A DNA stretch of 64,000 bases from Rhodamnia argentea (Eukaryota > Streptophyta > Magnoliopsida > Myrtales > Myrtaceae), in NCBI RefSeq assembly GCF_020921035.1, contig NC_063156.1:24414283-24478282 (forward strand), read 5' to 3'. Positions 1-12,096 of this stretch are shown here, one piece after another; the first letter of the stretch is position 1, and each line of letters opens with the position of its first letter. The notes beneath the pieces were generated by a model. It had not been told where the DNA came from and ran no database searches. It was given only the letters and a program-made list of their open reading frames with translations. A program made the translations under genes and the position numbers.

Positions 1-739
1 AACGATGCGAAGACACAGAAAGCGTGATCGAGCCTTAATTATCGTTTTGTTATGTTGTGTAACCTATGTAATGTTCAAGTATAAGGTGTGTGATGAGAGG
101 AACTTTCTCGGTCTTTCGTATGTGAAGTTTAGTTCAATATGTATTTGTATTGCATAATGTATAAATAATGGATAAAGGAGCTTGCTGAAGTATTTTGTTG
201 GAAATGGAAGGTTGTAATGTAGTGTTTGCTTAGTTTTTGGTATTTTGGACTAGTTATGTATTGTCAATACTTTTTGCATAGTTTTTTGTTTAGTTGTTTG
301 ACTTGCTGCAAAAGTGGGTGGTAGTTTGCTTTGCAGGGTTTTTACTTATTTTTTGTTGGTGCTGCTACATATAATTAGGGAGGTTTTTAACATATTTTTT
401 TTACTGATACTTTGGTTCATATGTTGATGTGAGCGATTTCACGCTTCACATGGAACTACAACCGCGGTCGAAATCATTTCTTCATTTTTTTAGAGCATGA
501 AATCTATCTTGTATTGTAATCATGCTCATTTGCTACAAAGTTGGTTGTAGGGAGTGCTCAATTTGCTGGAGCTCATGCTGGTTTGCTGTTACATTTTTTG
601 TTTGAGTTGAAGCAACTAATATTTTAAGTTGTATTGGGAGACATTTGTTTGCAAGGTTTCATATTGGAGTTGTTTAAAGGTTGTAAACATCTTGTTACGA
701 GTAATTTTTTTGCTGCAATTGATTATTATTGATTATAAT
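1..739. other. AT-rich flank, no gene seen
   Basis: No open frame or recognisable protein. The stretch is T-rich and contains several loose repeats of a TTTGCTRCAA-like word (about 305, 531, 583 and 711). It may be decayed transposon or 3'-UTR sequence, but nothing here decides that. Confidence 0.5.
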
Positions 740-740
740 G

Positions 741-905
741 TAAGTGCCATAAGTTGTACATGTCGATTACTTAAGTGCCAATCGGGGGTTAAAAAGTGAT
801 CACTTCAATGCCAAGTTTTTGTAAAAGTGATCACTTAAGTGCCAAGTTTTTCTGAAAATTGATCACTTGAGTGCTAACTTACTCTGAAAGCGATCACTTA
901 AGTGC
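741..905 (+). repeat. Left terminal inverted repeat of the MULE
   Basis: Contains at least four spaced copies of a 'gatcactt(a/c)a(a/g)tgcc' word with ~35-40 bp spacing, plus the shared 'ataagttg' near the outer end. The internal repetition is what makes the two MULE ends recognisable despite divergence. Confidence 0.7.
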
Positions 906-994
906 ATCATCAAAACTTGCCATACCAATTTGTGCAAGAAGCACTTCAATAGTCACCAACAACCAGCTATGCACCAGGGTGCACAATGTGCCGG

Positions 995-1112
995 TGCACC
1001 AGCAAGTTGCTGGTGCATTCCCCATTAGTGTACCGGATGCACCGGATCCGCACCAACAACTTGTTGGTGCACTAGTAGTGAGTCAAAGTTGCACCAGGAA
1101 GTTGTTGGTGCA
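995..1112. repeat. Three successive ~23-nt hairpin palindromes
   Basis: Two perfect inverted repeats with a 1-nt centre lie at 995-1017 (arms TGCACCAGCAA/TTGCTGGTGCA) and 1050-1070 (arms GCACCAACAA/TTGTTGGTGC). A third, imperfect one is at 1090-1112. All share the TGCACCA...TGGTGCA frame. They lie in the subterminal region of the MULE beyond the transposase 3' end. Confidence 0.75.
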
Positions 1113-1392
1113 TCAAAACTTGCGGTTTCCAAATTTGTGCCAAACAAAACCCCAACAACAATAACCACCCACCACAACTAAATATAACCAGCCAATTAAC
1201 AACCAGCAACTATAACCGGCCGCCATTCACAAACAACCAAACAACACAATAAGAAATGGAATCACATCAATGTAAATGCATAATTCAACAACAAGAAGCT
1301 TTATCGTCATTAAGCTTACAATTTACATTAACAAAAAATACGAGTACGAGTTCCCAATAAAAAAGGACAACACTAAACCGATACGAGTTCCA

Positions 1393-4300
1393 CTACAATC
1401 CTACATTTATATCAATCAACATTAACAACCCTCCAACTCCTTTTCCTTTCGCTGGCTTTTTGACTTGGTTCATGATCCTAGCACTCTTTTTAACATGTGC
1501 AAATTCTAGCTCTTCAAGTGGTTTATCAAGCACTAGTTGAGATGGAACTTTGCTCGGCTTCTTCTTTGGTGGTCGCTTTGGAGCTATAGCTTTTGTCCTC
1601 GTCTTTTGCAAACTCTTCTTTGGAGTAGCCATTGACTCTTAGGTTGGCCCACCTTCGGAAATAAGCATCTTCGAGCTTCTCCCAAGCTATAACAACATAA
1701 TAATATAAGCAAATAATTCAAAAATCTTTAAATCGTTGTCCTTAAATAGACAAGTCCTACGAAACTTATATGCAAAATAGTTCTTCCGATGCGTTCGTTT
1801 GTGAATAGGCCATAACCATATTCCTTCAATCTCTTTCTAAGAGCCCCTCTTGTTAGTCGGGGAAGTGGTGGGTGTGCAGCAGGTTCTTTTGGCTCCGGAG
1901 GTGATGGTGGTGGTGGCTAGACTGTTCTCTGAGTTATTGGTCTTCTTCTCACCTAAAGTGTGGAAACAAAGTTACACTACGGGCCATAAAGTAACACAAA
2001 CAAATAATATACATCTTCTTGGATATTTTCTCTTCATTTACTTAATTATAGATTCGGTGTGGTCTGATGGAGGTAGCTCGGCTGTTCTTTGAGTTATTAA
2101 CACTTTAGTTGGTTGTCCAACTTGTCCTTCCGTTGGCCCTTGAGGTAGCTGCACATAGCATGCCATGGTGCAATAGCTTGTGTTGGCTCTTGAGGTGGCT
2201 ACACAACATGCCCTAGTGCAATAGCTTCTGTTGGCTCTTCAAGTGATGGCGGTGGGGTAGTTTGGTCAACTCTTGCTATTCTTTTCACTTGAAATGTAGA
2301 AAAGAGGTTAGACTATTGTACACCTTCTAAGAAGACAAAGAAAGCAAACAATGTATCATTTTATTGGGTATTTTCTCCTCGGTTGGTGAACGGTTGACTC
2401 ATTGTGCTCTTCTGGTAGCCCTTCAATTGGCTGCACAATGTGGCTTTTCGGTGGTTCTTGTGTCGGATCTGTACTAACCACTTGCCCTTCATGTTGCTTT
2501 CTCACTTGATAGCCTTTCTTATTGTGCCCTAACTTACGGCAGTACAAACACATCATCTTTACACCAGCTTTGCTCATCCTTTGTCTTGAAATCTCTCCCT
2601 TTTGCAACCTTCATCTCCGCTTTGGCCTTCCTACTTGATTCTTTAATGGCAAAGGTGTATAGGCATCACGATGGATTGGCTTCCAATATTTGCTACTTCT
2701 AATAGGTTGCATCATGAACTTATACGCATCAAGATACGACCTTTTGCTGTAGCAATGAGCTAGAAAATGTTTCGGGTTCTCTTCTTTATGGTGGATGGTA
2801 GGAATGGCATGTGCGTAGGGAATTCCAGTAAGTTGCTATGCCCGACATGAACACTTCCTCCTCCGGAGGTGAACAACATATGTGTCTTCATGCTTCTTCA
2901 TCTCAAACCCGTCATCGCCATTCCAAATTGGACGGCAGAACCTACTAGAGGCCACATTGTCATCTAATATCTTCGCAATCCAAGGACCACATTCTCTAGT
3001 CCACTTTGCAGCATCATCTCTTTTATTGCGTAGCCTAGTCATGATCATAAGTCGTATATCCTCAAGCATGGCAATGATTGACTTGCATCTAGCGGCTAAT
3101 ATGCTGCCATTGAAAGCTTCGCTAAGGTTGTTATCGATATATTGCACTTGAATTCTTCGCTAAAGAAAGCCATACACCAATGCTTCGCTTCAGTTTGGAA
3201 TAGCGCTTCAAAACAATCCTTGGTTAGCTCAAGCAAACTCTGTTTTGTTATCCTAAAGTCATCCATATTCGTGCTCTTTGCAATTTGCCGAGTTGCTTTC
3301 GCAACCTTGCCCCTTTATACTTCTTAGCCCGGTTCGCATATATGTGCCTCACACACATTCCATGCTTGGCATATGACATTAATTCAGCTAATGGAGAAAT
3401 AAGCTCCTACAATATTAAACCAAGTATTAATTGTAAGAAAAGGGAAAATGCAACATAATGAACTCATTTCAAAAGAATGCATTGACAATGGCTTTACCTT
3501 ACGTTGATCGCTCATGAATGCCGAACCACTCCTATTGGTAATCTCCAAGTCATACATCAAATTTTTCATGAACCACGACCAAGTGTCCTTATTTTCTATC
3601 CTCACTACGGTCCAAGCTATAGGAAACATTTAGTTATTGCTATTCCTACCAATTGTAGCCAACAATTCACCCTTACATAAGCCTTTTAAAAAGCACACAT
3701 CCATTCCTACTACTCTTCTACGACTAGATAAAAATCTCCGCTCGCATGCATTGAAGCACACGTAAAACCCGTCAAACATGGTCCCTTCATCGGGTAGTGG
3801 CCTCTCCACAACCTCCGCATACACCCTACTTAGATGGTTTTGAAGTCTATATTCATAGGAATAATCCTAAACCTAGGCATATTCTTGCTTGTATTGACCC
3901 AAAAGTGTTCTCATCACCTTATACTTGGCTCTCTTGCACCGATTCTCCGACACATTAATCCCTACCTGCTCTTTCACCAGCTATTTCAAGTGAGCACTCT
4001 TAATCTCCGACATTGCCTTGATCGTGTAGAAGAACTGTTCGAGAACCACTTACTTGTTTTCCTTTTGTTGTCAAAAACAGCTAAGCACGTATGTTCCTCC
4101 CGAAATGATCTAATTTGGAATGACCCGCTCCACTTGCTTAATGTTGTATAGATCTTCCATCCTACAATTACGTTGTGGACATATATCTCTCACATATTCT
4201 TTTGTATTTCGAAGAAACTCTAAAGTCCTCTAGTCATCAATAGAGCTCTTCAGAATAACATTTTTAAACTGTTTCGCATCCTCAAATTTCATACCAAGGC

Positions 4301-5360
4301 TCAAAATAGGACTCGCTACGGTTGGATCATAGGAAAGGTACTTACTTTTCCTTTTACGCACGATTGCGGCTTCTTTTTCTTGTTTAGGCTCGTCATCGAA
4401 AGTACCGACCCAATCGTCATCGCCAATTTTCTCATCGTTACCGATAGCTATTGCGGATGTAGGTTCTTCTCCTTTTGCTACTTTGCTTCCTCCAATTCTC
4501 CAAATGCAACACGTTTTCTCCTCGCAAAGTCCTTGCAATTTTGCCTTGACCGTTGTAGCTCCTCATCGTCATCGTCGTCTCCTACAAAGTTGACATTTCC
4601 CACGCCTTCGTCATCGTCGTCATCATCACTGGATTATGCAACATCCCAATCTAATCTAATGATTGCCTCATTGATTGTATTGCTCCCTCCTCCCTCCTCT
4701 CCGTCCTCCTTCTCCTCACTGCTCTTCCTCTCCCTAAAATCCCGTCTATTAGCCCAATCCTCCCTCTCTGCCCATTCCTCATGTCCTTCTACAACAATTT
4801 CACCTCCATGAGAAGTGGAATCAATGCCTACTTCTCTTGTTTCAGTTATGTCTTCATCCCGAGCATCATCATCGCCTTCATCATCGCTCTCACTGTCTAC
4901 ATAAATTTTCGCTTCGTTGCCATGGAAATAGTGATAAATTACATCTTTAAATCCATTCTCATCCCAAAACTCTCTCAGCCCATTCCTCAAACCCTTCCTA
5001 GGAAGATAATAGAGTAATTTACCTACTTTGCAGCTGTATAAGTGCACTATATCCCTCCCGAGCATCATCATCGGCTTCATCATCGCTCTCACTGTCTACA
5101 TAAATTTTCACTTCGTTGCCATGGATATAGTGATAAATTACATCTTTAAATCCATTCTCATCCCAAAACTCTCTTAGCCCATCCCTCAAACCCTTCCTAG
5201 GAAGATAATAGAGTAATTTACCTACTTTGCAGTTGTATAAGTGCACTATATCCCTCACGAAAGAAACATACAACGACGTCTTGACATCAAGGAAAATTGT
5301 CCCTTTCATTTCCACCTTTGTAGTCCCACTCGTCGGTGCCAATGACAAAATTTCCGCCAT
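1393..5360 (-). pseudogene. MuDR-type transposase pseudogene
   Basis: Read on the minus strand the pieces follow plant MULE transposase order. They are: an N-terminal PB1-like region starting at an ATG at 5360 and running into an acidic SESDDE stretch; the MuDR domain (4230-4538, ending in the KFEDAKQFKN motif); the DDE transposase core (3384-3824, with RRVVGMDVCFLKGLCKGELL and FPIAWTVV); a C-terminal core (2836-3147, with DNNLSEAFN); a SWIM zinc finger (CSC...GIPYAHA); and a zinc knuckle (CLYCRKLGHNKKGY, last Cys changed to Tyr). An intron with GT-AG ends interrupts the core after SDQR (about 3509 to 3406). Visible lesions are: TAA replacing a Gln codon just before FPIAW (3630); a stop replacing the SWIM Trp (2833) with the next SWIM Cys changed to Tyr; a TGA at 2608; frameshifts near 3290 and 3145; and a 199-bp internal duplication that shifts frame. 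A Lys-rich fragment at 1393-1632 may be the tail. Confidence 0.85.
4861..5258 (-). repeat. 199-bp tandem duplication inside the transposase 5' end
   Basis: Two adjacent copies (4861-5059 and 5060-5258) encode the same ~60 residues around GKLLYYLPRKGL and VDSESDDE. The period of 199 bp is not a multiple of three, so the copies lie in different frames. The near identity of the copies suggests the event is recent relative to the rest of the decay. Confidence 0.9.
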
Positions 5361-6244
5361 AACAAATAATGACAGCAAGAAGATTCTTGTCCATGCCTAC
5401 ACGAAAAGAAAAAAAAATCAGTGAAGGTATATGCTTTTGGGACCATAGTCAATAAATGCACAAGGAGCTCCCCATAGGCCTACTTTTAATTAAAGACTTG
5501 TTATTTGTATTCTAGTATCAACAAAGTAATAGGACAACCATTGCACAGTATTTCAGATTCCACATTTTGAGGTCCCCACGGCATTCAATTCACTAAATTC
5601 CTAACAAATAAAAAGCAATTTTACACTACAAAGGTGTCGGAGGTTTGATTAAACAAGTGGACCAAAAGAGATGCAAAAAATTCAAATTTGAAAGGGATCA
5701 AATGGACCTTGGGGGCCACTATTTTTCTTTATTAAGAAACCGAAGACAGAGGCCGTGATTAAAGTAGTATACGTTCCCAATGCATCAATCTTGAGCCTTC
5801 ATTTTACCATATTCACCCCTAACCCTAATTTTCCCCTCGAAGCTCTAATTTCACCCTAATTTTGCCCTAATTTTGGCTAGGGTCTAAGCGAGAGAGGGAT
5901 AGAGGACGTGGACACATACCTCACGATGGTGAACGGGCGACGGCGACGGCGACGGTTGACCGAAGACAAACGATGGCAAGCGACCAACGGTTGTGACTCC
6001 ACGAGCAACGATCGCGACCGGATTTCGCACAAGTCCCTCGGCCCCATCGAACGACATCTTGTAGAAGACAACACTTAGTGACGTCATTTATCTATAGAAT
6101 ACATAAACGACTTCATTTTACATTTTCGCCCTTTGTTTAAGCCACATCGGATTCCACTGTGGCAGCCGCTTCTAAAAATTAACCACGTAAGATAATAAAA
6201 ATCAATTATAAATTTCACGTAATTCATTTCGCCGAACTTTGGCC

Positions 6245-6405
6245 GGATTTTGGTCGGAATGGCATTGAAGTACATGATTTTCTCGGAAATTAGCATTGAA
6301 GTGATCGAAGTTACAAAAACTTAGCACTAAAGTGATCGATTTGAAAGTTTTGATATTAAAGTGAGCGTCGTGCGCAACTTATAGCACTTGAGGTGTACTT
6401 AAGTC
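6245..6405 (-). repeat. Right terminal inverted repeat of the MULE
   Basis: In reverse complement this shows the same 'gatcactt..tgc' units and 'ataagttg' word as the left end, confirming an inverted-repeat element. The transposase promoter would lie just inside it. Between 5816 and 5881 there are three copies of ccctaatttt, a telo-box-like word that could act in that promoter. Confidence 0.65.
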
Positions 6406-6474
6406 GATTATATTGAATAAGTTAGAAGTTCAAGATGATGTTACCCTTTAGGCTAAATTTCAGAGAGTAGTTAC

Positions 6475-6967
6475 TATTTGAGTTAATACCATGAAAAACC
6501 CTAAATTGATACACCTATGATAAATTTGCCTTTAACTATTTTTTTATCACAAAAAACCCAAAACTAGTATACATGTGATAAATTTACCTCAAAATATTTT
6601 TTTGACCATCATAAACCCTAAACTAGTATATATGTGATAAATTTACTATAAACTAATTTTTTAACCACGAAAAATCCCAAACTGGTACGTTTATAACAAA
6701 TTTACCCTTCGTAAAATTGGGTTAATACCACGAAAAATTCCAAATTAATATATCAATGACAAATAGAGGATAAAAATCCTAAACTGATATAACCATGTCG
6801 TTTAACTTAGTAATTTGACGATTAGATTTAACTAAAATTAACGAAGGATAAATTTATCACAGATGTACTAATTTGTGATAAATTTGTAATAAATATATGA
6901 ATTTGAGATTTTTTATGGTCAAAAAAATAATTTGAAATAAATTTATCATAAATGTATCGATTTGAGA
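6475..6967. mobile_element. Foldback/MITE element with ~60-bp internal repeats
   Basis: The left arm holds four to five ~60-bp units carrying 'tg(t/a)gataaatttac' (about 6510, 6570, 6630 and 6690). The right arm (6840-6965) carries the same units inverted ('gataaatttatcac'). The whole is a long imperfect palindrome of about 490 bp with no coding capacity, typical of foldback MITEs. A related fragment recurs near 52660-52700. It ends about 600 bp before the start codon of the next gene, so it probably forms part of that gene's promoter. Confidence 0.7.
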
Positions 6968-7569
6968 TATTTTTTTTGCAGTATTGACTCTGGTTGGGTG
7001 CGAACCAAGCGAGGCGACATGTCGAAAGGGGACAAAACTCGAAGAGGCGGTCCTGTCTGCCAATCAAAGCCGGTTATACGAAAGAAAACTCTGGAACTCA
7101 TCCCCATCCGTCGCCGGACTGCGACTCCGTCGTCGGCTCTCCGCTCCGCCGAATCGGGTACTCCTTCTCCTCTTCTTCTTCTTCTGTGCACTGGTGCGCA
7201 TCCTTAGAGTTACTATTCGTCTCTGTCGCGGTATCTTTGTGGGGCGATGTCTTATGTTGAATTCCGACGGATCGTTATGTATCTCGGCTTCGGGCTATGC
7301 TTCCAATGGTGCGTTTCTTCCATTATCACGTTTTCTGAGTAGTCTCTTGTCGGTACGCACCGATTTCGATGAGCTAGAATGCGCTTAGTTAGGGTTCTTT
7401 CTCAAATTGCGCCTTTATTACATTGCCGAGCTTGTTCGTTTGAACTGTTCACTTCGTCAATACGGCAATACCTCTTAGTCTTTGCTCGCTGTTTCAAAGC
7501 AGAAGGCGTTTCGGTAAAGTACCTTGAAATTTCAAGCGCTGAGGAGTTTCGCAAAGTTGGGATGTCATC

Positions 7570-9471
7570 ATGATTCACCTGTTTCTTTCAAAACCCAACG
7601 CTAATGATAAAGGAGATAGTGACTCTGCCGAGGCGATTATCCCTCTCTTGCATCAGTTGGGAACTGTCATCTGGTCAACAATCGTGTCTTCTGGAGCTAA
7701 ATCGGAGGCTCGACTATGGCTTTGCAAAAGTGTATCACTGATGACACCGTTGTCTCCGCGTGATCAGCGAGATCTATTCAGGAACATGCTGAGATCTAAG
7801 TCAGTAAATCTGGAGTTGGCTTCACAACTCTTGCAAATGGTATTTGAGAAGAGACCGCGCTTGGCAGGTTCAATCCTAGCCAAGAGAAGCCACACGCTGG
7901 AGAATTTTTTCAAAGGTAAATATTGATGAGCAGCTTTGGGCACTGTACTGTGGGAAAAGAGCTGTCTTATGTAACCCCTGAAAGAAAAGGTCTATACTTT
8001 TGGCAAAGATTAAAAAAAAAGACCAATAAATTTGAAGCTCTCTGGCCGATAACTAACCTGGCCTTTCATTATCGCAATTTACTGATGAGCCGAATGCTTG
8101 TCACATGGCATACTATTCTGTAAATTGGCAATATGTTAAGGTAGATCTTATATTCAATGGTGTTTGGTTTTATATGATTTTCACATCTATGATGGACAAT
8201 GCAGGAAATCCAAGGCGTATATTAAAGTGGTTTTCTAACTTTGATGCTGGTGGTGGGTCAGATCACAAAAATGGAGCAAAGGCCTTGTCTCAATTTGCTT
8301 TTGTTAATCGTGATATTTGTTGGGAGGAACTTGAGTGGAAGGGAAAGCATGGTCAGTCACCTGCAATGGTCGCCACCAAGCCACATTACTTTCTTGATTT
8401 GGATGTTTTGAGGACAGTTGAGAACTTTGTTGAATACGTGCCTGAGTTTTGGTCTTCCAGTGAGTTTGCTGAGTCTCTGAAAGATGGTGAGATTTTGTCT
8501 CTGGACACAAAATATTTTGTTGAACTTTTCATTGGATTGATGTATAAGGATGACTCGAGAGATGTATGGGGAGCTGTAGATGATTTTCTCAGGGATGCGT
8601 CGTTCTCCTCTCTATGTAACCACCTTCTTATTTCTCTCCAGGAGAGTGAACTTCTCATTTTCCTGAGATCGCTTAGCAAATCTTTCAGCTCACCTGTAGA
8701 AAATATGGAACTTGGCAACTCGTCCTGCTGGTTAGAAATTGTCCTCTCCAAGTGCAAAGATTTTGCATCTATAGATCAATTACTCCTGTTAAATATGGTT
8801 GTTAATCAAGGTCGCCAGCTTCTGCGCCTCATGCAAGATGAAGAGTGTCAGGAGGAAAAGGAAAAAGTGGAAGATATAGTGTCGCAGATTGTTAATGCCT
8901 CAAGCATTTCAGGCAGCTTTGCTGCAATCCTGGATGGGTGCCTTGGCATTCGAACCCTTGATGTGGTGAAGCTGTTGGGACTTTACTCTTGGGTTATTCA
9001 TTATGTACTTTCCAAAGAATGTCAGACCTTGGAGTCGTGGGAGTCTTTGTTTATAAGGAATGGGATTACTTTTAGGAAATCTGGTACATATTCAATCCTG
9101 GAATATGATAGAATAAAACAGGAAGAAAATTGGTCTAGGTTGGATAATAAATCACCAGGTGCTATTCATTCAAAGAAGAAGGAGAAAAGGAGAAAGAAAA
9201 GGAGGAGGGCTGTTGGCTTCAATGATGATGTCAGTGATGATGATGATCTTTTTGTACGGGATGATGGGCAGGACATGCAATCACGGACCATAAGTTGGCT
9301 GCTTTCCACAGACGGTTTTTCCACTCCATGGACCATGGTGAGTGCGATAGATATTTGTTCTCACACTTCTTTCTATTTGGTATTTTTGCTTGCCATTTTG
9401 CTATGCATTTTCTTGGTGTGGGCAGCCAGTTGGTTGGACCTGAAAAACCATTGGCTGTCTCAGCATCGTGA
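7570..9471 (+). CDS. Unidentified conserved-looking plant protein, 3 coding exons
   Basis: Hand-built model: exons 7570-7915, 8205-9337 and 9430-9471, all with GT-AG introns (289 and 92 bp) and consistent phases, giving 506 residues. The ATG at 7570 follows an in-frame TGA at 7540. I do not recognise the family and see no enzyme motif, signal peptide or membrane segment. The body is leucine-rich and helical, resembling a scaffold rather than a catalytic fold. Near residue 440 lies a strongly basic run (KKKEKRRKKRRR), a probable nuclear or nucleolar localisation signal, followed by an acidic DDVSDDDD stretch and a conserved-looking SWLLSTDGFSTPW tail. The third exon is short (LVGPEKPLAVSAS then stop) and depends on an acceptor at 9429. 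Failing to splice intron 2 would add an unrelated hydrophobic tail. A CT-rich leader (about 7080-7190) suggests a 5' UTR of several hundred bases. Role unknown. Confidence 0.75.
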
Positions 9472-12096
9472 AGCTGGACTCCTAATTTCAAAGAAATTGG
9501 AGCAGACTTCTTTGTTAGGTTCTGGTTCAAGGTTTTCTTTTAGCCCTAGAGCCAAATCTGCAAAACTGATTGAAGAAGTAGAAGTTAGAAAATTTTGTCA
9601 GCCTCATCATCATATGATCATGGTCCATTGTGAGGTTGCTTTGAATTTGAGATTTCGCCTTTTGAACATTTGTTTGGACCAGATGCCTTTGGAACATCAT
9701 CTTCATCAAGTCATAATCAGCATTACATTGATTTTCACATGTTTGGGAGTCAACGCCCTTTCAGATCCATTGCTATGGTTATTCATCATTGCTCTAAAAA
9801 GCATATATGCATGAAGAAATTGATGGGTGGGTAATGTTATGATGGTAGCTTTTAGCAAGGACTTTGAACAAGATTTTGACTTGATATTGGATAAGTCGGA
9901 TGTTTTGAAGCTATCTATAATGTTTAATTTCCAAAATGTTTAAGCCAAGGCTTATCCCCAGCTCGGCCAGCTTGGTCTGGCCTGTTTAGATTTCCAAATG
10001 AACGAAAACACTGGTTCTCTTTCTTTTTGTATTTTGGAACATCTGATTGATGAGTGATATGTAAGCTGCGATATTGCGCTTTTTTAGGGGATTGTGTTCT
10101 TTTTTGCTTAACCACTAGAAGCTCCAGGACTTTTTTACTGCATATTAAATGGTCACCAATTGAATTTTGCACGTTCTGATCTGTGATGGTCTTTTAGCCA
10201 GACTTGCCAGAGCATCTTGCTAAGCACTGCTTGTCTGTTTGGATGAAGTGGGTTTTCACAAAACAAACTGATGCAGCCTAACATGTTTGGTCCCACATTA
10301 CTGGCTGTCACAGGTAATTTACTTCCTCTTTTGTGTGAAAAAGTTCTTCTAGCGGACTGAAATAGTTGCTATTAATTGAATCGCAAGAAGAGAAAGTAGG
10401 TATGCATGTTTCTTGTTGCAATTAGAATTTAATCAATCCGAGTCATTGGATAAGTTGGTCAAATTTGCTAAGAAGAGAGAGTAGACATTCAGGTTTCCTA
10501 TGCATGTCAAGCAGTCATGCATGTGCAGGAAGGGCAATTATGATTGAAATCTGAGGAAATAACTTGAGATTGATTTGAACATGCAGGTTGCTCCAAAACT
10601 ATGGTTCTAACCTCATTGAATATTCTGAGTTCCTATTCTTTTTATGAACAGGTATCAGATTATACGTTCCGCTGATGATTTATCATATTAATATCATGTG
10701 TCATTAGGTGTATTCTTATTGTTTCTTTGGTTTATGGCCCTGTGGCTGCCAGGTGCACCAGCAGGCGGTTAACAAAAGTTAATTTCTTCAAAAGCCTTGC
10801 CCCACATCCCTTGGAGCCTAATAGTTTGGATTGGGGGTTTCATTTTGACATGATCGGATTGAACCTCTTCTGAGAATGGTGCCGTGACTGAGCTTGGTCA
10901 TATTATACGGAAGATAGGATGTAGTCTGCTCCTGCATGATTGGCCCAACAACATGCTGTTTGAAGTAGTTCATTGGAATGTATTTGTGGGGTGGACATGG
11001 TGCCGACTTTTTTTTTAGGTCCATGCCGTGTAGATTCTTGTAGCCTATTGTAAAGAGCAAGGTAATGATAGTAAAGGTAAATCTAGTTGAGTTGTTTGTC
11101 ACTTACAGTGTAGCTGCGGCTCATGATTAATGGATATTGGTCAATGGCACATTTGAGCCAGTGATTAGATGCGGTCAACTTGTCATTTCTTTGTTTAATT
11201 TCTTCCTAAGTTGGGCTCTTTTCATTTGTTTCAGTTTTCTTCAGTGGATACTAAGCCGAAGTTTGACTTCCGAGTGTCCATGTGTAGTTACCACTTGATT
11301 TTTGGATCACGACCATTAATAGCCACGGATGCCGGTATGAAGCCGTCCGGAGGTTGTGAAGAACTGCACCGTACCGCACCGGTATTGGGTTCTTTGGATC
11401 AGGTTGAATCTAGGTCGCATGGAATGTATGGACTGATTGCCGAATTCTGCCCAATTCGCCCAAGACTTGATGTGGTCAAGATATTCTCAAGAAGGGCTGG
11501 TCGACGAAAGCAGAGCGAGCGGCCATGTTCTAGCTTTTGTCGTGCAATATTCCTAGCTTGGAGAAGTGATATTTCAGAGACTACGTTCACGAGTTCTGTG
11601 ACTTTAAACTACTTTAGTCAGTGTGTAGAGAGTCCAAAGACCATAATTAATGTAGAATGTACACATCTTTTTTTTTTTTTTTCTTTCGCTTGGGAGCAAG
11701 TATAATATATTGATTCCCGATGTATAGCCGGAAATGACATGTCGCCATGGTTGTCGATGCTATTTTACTACCATCGAGCGGCGAGCTTCAGTTAACATCA
11801 TCTAATGAGAAAATAGACCTCGAAGATCGATTTGGACGTTATCGATCTGGTAATACCAAATCACCTCGTGAATCTTTCATTATCAAGTTCGCCTCAAGAA
11901 AATTACAAGCAATCTTCTCACGATGAATGACTACTCTCAATATTGGTATGATTAACTTCACTTTCCTTTTCTGCTTCTCATATTTCCAAAATCAGACTGT
12001 TTTAACGAGAGAGAACGGCGATGGAGGCGATGACACGCCACCGGCTTGTGGCGTCGGCTATGGAGGCCAAATGGTGGCCACGGCCGCAAAGATCAT
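9472..12096. other. 3' flank of the preceding gene and intergenic DNA
   Basis: No convincing exon. The first few hundred bases are probably the 3' UTR of the upstream gene. An open frame at 11211-11705 has no recognisable motif and ends in a poly-T tract, so I do not call it. Confidence 0.45.

Larger units (their letters stand above)
740..6405 (-). mobile_element. Mutator-like element (MULE), decayed autonomous copy
   Basis: A ~5.7 kb element bounded by long, diverged terminal inverted repeats and carrying a degenerate MuDR-type transposase on the minus strand. The left end (741 onward) contains the word ataagttg followed by repeated 'atcacttNAgtgc' units. The right end, read in reverse complement from about 6405, has the same order: ataagttg, then 'gatcactttagtgc' and 'gatcacttcaatgc'. 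A possible 9-bp target duplication is gattataat (731-739) versus gattatatt (6406-6414), one mismatch. The right TIR extends ~15 bp beyond the point where homology to the left begins, so the exact ends are uncertain. The element is inactive because its transposase is broken. Confidence 0.8.

Noticed and set aside
5877..6087. Arg-rich frames near the right MULE end
   Set aside because: Three overlapping frames in a GC-rich leader next to the TIR; no ATG in a sensible place and no motif.
11211..11705. 164-residue open frame between two genes
   Set aside because: No motif, no ATG at the frame start, ends in a poly-T tract; composition is not coding-like.
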